DNA of 64,000 nt from JAWPMT01 sp965229785 (GTDB lineage Bacteria; Bacteroidota; Bacteroidia; Cytophagales; Cyclobacteriaceae), in NCBI GenBank assembly GCA_965229785.1, contig CBDDJS010000001.1, positions 4,960,001-5,024,000 of the forward strand, in the 5' to 3' direction. Shown piece by piece: positions 62,436-64,000 of the stretch; position 1 is the stretch's first letter, and every line of letters starts with the position of its first letter. The notes under the pieces were generated by a model, which saw nothing but the letters and a program-made list of their open reading frames with translations, was not told where the DNA came from and did not search any database. Made by a program: the position numbers and the translations under genes.

Positions 62436-63464
62436 TTAAGTCATCAACACGGCTTTATAGTCTGCAACACTTTTCAAGGCGCTTCCTGTACCTCGCACTA
62501 CTGCTCTCAATGGATCTTCGGCGATGTGGATCGGTAATTTGGTTTTTAGCGCCAGACGTTTATCCAGTCCCCGCAATAAAGCTCCGCCACCTGTGAGATA
62601 AATGCCATTATCGTAAATATCTGCGGACAATTCCGGGGGAGAGATTTCCAGTGCTTTCAAAACCGCTTCCTCGATCTTTGATACTGATTTGTCAATCGCA
62701 AAAGCAATCTCTGAGTACGAGATTTTGATCACTTTTGGAATACCCGTCATTAAATCACGACCTCTGATCTCAAAATCGTCCGGTGCTTCGTCCAGTTCGG
62801 TCATGGCAGAACCGACTTCTATTTTCACACGCTCCGCAGTTCTTTCACCGATCAAGAGGTTGTGCTGTCGGCGCATATAGTCAAGAATGTCTTTATTAAA
62901 AGAATCTCCTGCTACTCGAATCGATTGATCACAAACAATCCCGGATAGAGCAATTACAGCAATCTCGGTAGTTCCTCCTCCGATATCCACGATCATTGAC
63001 CCAATAGGCTGATCAATATTGATACCGATACCAATGGCCGCGGCAATAGGCTCATGTATCATGTAAACCTCCTTGGCACCTGCATGTTCGGCGGAATCCC
63101 GAACTGCGCGCTTTTCTACTTCCGTAATGCCCGAGGGAATACAAATTACCATACGGTGAGAAGCAGGGAACATCCGCTTGCTCGTGCCGTCGATCATTTT
63201 GATCAGTCCCCTGATCATGTGCTCCGCAGCATGGAAATCAGCGATCACACCATCTTTCAAAGGACGAATGGTCTTGATGTTTTCATGCGTTTTCTCATGC
63301 ATCTGCATCGCCTGCCTACCTATCGCCAATACCTTATTGGTATTCTTATCTATCGCAATGATTGACGGCTCATCAACCACTACTTTATCCTTTTGGATGA
63401 TCAGAGTATTGGCTGTACCCAGATCGATTGCTATATCACTTGAGAAAAAGTCGAAAAGCGCCAT
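62436..63464 (-). CDS. mreB: Rod shape-determining actin-like protein MreB
   Basis: 342 residues, standard MreB. The actin-fold nucleotide loops are visible: AIDLGTANTLI near 11-21, SMIVDIGGGTTEIAVIALSGIV near 155-176, and YLTGGGALLRGLDKRL near 288-303. MreB filaments direct side-wall synthesis. It is the first gene of the mreBCD-mrdA-rodA unit and follows the purH gene. A near -7 element (AAATTTTG) lies in the 93-base gap, so it may have its own promoter. Confidence 0.97.
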   Translation of the reverse strand: MALFDFFSSDIAIDLGTANTLIIQKDKVVVDEPSIIAIDKNTNKVLAIGRQAMQMHEKTHENIKTIRPLKDGVIADFHAAEHMIRGLIKMIDGTSKRMFPASHRMVICIPSGITEVEKRAVRDSAEHAGAKEVYMIHEPIAAAIGIGINIDQPIGSMIVDIGGGTTEIAVIALSGIVCDQSIRVAGDSFNKDILDYMRRQHNLLIGERTAERVKIEVGSAMTELDEAPDDFEIRGRDLMTGIPKVIKISYSEIAFAIDKSVSKIEEAVLKALEISPPELSADIYDNGIYLTGGGALLRGLDKRLALKTKLPIHIAEDPLRAVVRGTGSALKSVADYKAVLMT

Positions 63465-63557
63465 AAAATGCCGTCAAAATTTGAAGCCGAAGTTAATAAT
63501 TTGTTTTCAAAAGCTCGTGTGTCCGCCAGCCCTGATTCTGATCAAAAATGATCTATT

Positions 63558-64000
63558 TTAATGTTTAAAGTGTCGATGGCCTGTAAATACCATGGATAAT
63601 CCATTTTCATCACAGTAATCAATCGACAATTGGTCCTTTATAGAGCCACCCGGCTGGATCACCGCCTGGATGCCTGCCTTATGAGCGATCTCCACACAAT
63701 CCGGGAATGGGAAGAAGGCATCAGAGGCCATTACCGCCCCATTTAGGTCAAATCCAAACTTGCCGGCCTTCTCAATCGCTTGCTCCAGGGCATCTACTCT
63801 GGAAGTTTGTCCTACGCCACTTGCCAACAGCTGACCTCCCTTTGCCAATACAATGGTATTGGACTTGGTATGTTTACACACTTTCGAAGCAAAAAGCAGA
63901 TCTGCCACCTGTGTTTCACTTGGAGTAACTTTCGTTACTTCTTTTAGATCACCTTGCTCATCAGATTTCCAGTCATGCTGCTGAACAATCACACCATTTA
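63558..64000 (-). CDS. purH: PurH, C-terminal part (runs off right edge)
   Basis: The 3' end of the bifunctional AICAR transformylase/IMP cyclohydrolase gene; the frame is still open at base 64000, leaving about 147 residues. Seen: ADLLFASKVCKHTKSNTIVL with the transformylase Lys-His pair, AKGGQLLASGVGQTSRVDAL, ASDAFFPFPDCVEIAHKAGI, and the C-terminal VFTGHRHFKH. It completes the last two steps of IMP synthesis. Its place upstream of mreB matches the usual Bacteroidota order purH-mreB-mreC-mreD. Confidence 0.95.
   Translation of the reverse strand, partial: NGVIVQQHDWKSDEQGDLKEVTKVTPSETQVADLLFASKVCKHTKSNTIVLAKGGQLLASGVGQTSRVDALEQAIEKAGKFGFDLNGAVMASDAFFPFPDCVEIAHKAGIQAVIQPGGSIKDQLSIDYCDENGLSMVFTGHRHFKH

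Overview
The window looks like chromosomal DNA of a free-living member of the Bacteroidota, probably a marine Cytophagales-type gliding lineage (the order is an inference). The signs are: two large secreted proteins with type IX secretion (T9SS) C-terminal sorting domains; a TonB-dependent receptor with a carboxypeptidase-regulatory domain; a GLPGLI protein; a fused MurF-alanine racemase; DUF4295 beside rpmG; the gene order purH-mreBCD-mrdA-rodA; and many promoters of the Bacteroidota type (TTTG, about 19 nt, TAnnTTTG). Base composition is moderately low in GC and fairly even. I see no prophage, transposase, CRISPR array or rRNA operon.

Layout. 1-0.45 kb: start of a TonB-dependent receptor leaving the left edge. 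0.8-10 kb: purEK, murF-alr, a tandem universal stress protein, ppk1, a guanidino-group hydrolase and a TerC family membrane protein. 10.2-14.9 kb: the most unusual locus. Two near-identical 65-68 residue peptide genes, each with its own promoter and hairpin terminator, precede a GLPGLI protein and an outer-membrane TonB-receptor-like barrel. 14.9-25.6 kb: gpmI with a lipoprotein, then a plus-strand run including nadC, YcxB-like, recX, YHS, DinB, ATP-grasp, LysE, a CLC transporter and two thioredoxin-fold proteins. 25.7-36.7 kb: mazG, a small Cys-rich membrane protein, glmM, a cysteine desulfurase, a T9SS-exported peptidoglycan-recognition amidase, a secreted GH65 enzyme and a long-chain acyl-CoA ligase. 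36.8-40.8 kb: a hydrolase-OsmC fusion, two proteins of unknown role, and ftsY. 41-48 kb: a T9SS adhesin/BNR protein, DUF4295-rpmG, an Xaa-Pro aminopeptidase, a repeat-filled spacer and rpmB. These appear to be the scattered pieces of the usual rpmB-rpmG-DUF4295-ftsY cluster. 48-56.5 kb: a DinB protein, hpt, a KTSC-like protein, an amidohydrolase, msrA, tRNA-Arg(ACG) with a duplicated 3' end, an OM barrel, a PAP2-like protein, rpoN and an H-NOX haem sensor. 56.6-64 kb: asnS converging on the elongasome operon mreB-mreC-mreD-mrdA-rodA, with the 3' end of purH upstream.

How the genes work together. Cell-wall growth is well represented: murF-alr makes precursors, glmM feeds UDP-GlcNAc, and MreBCD-PBP2-RodA builds the side wall. 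Purine synthesis and salvage are spread over purEK, purH and hpt. Energy and redox housekeeping comes from gpmI, ppk1, nadC, msrA and the thioredoxin-fold proteins. The locus most worth study is the peptide pair with its GLPGLI/OM-receptor partners. The two peptide genes differ at 23 codons silently and at only 4 with amino-acid change, so they are under strong protein-level constraint. Their hairpins differ by a compensatory base pair. All family assignments are from motif recognition; no searches were run.
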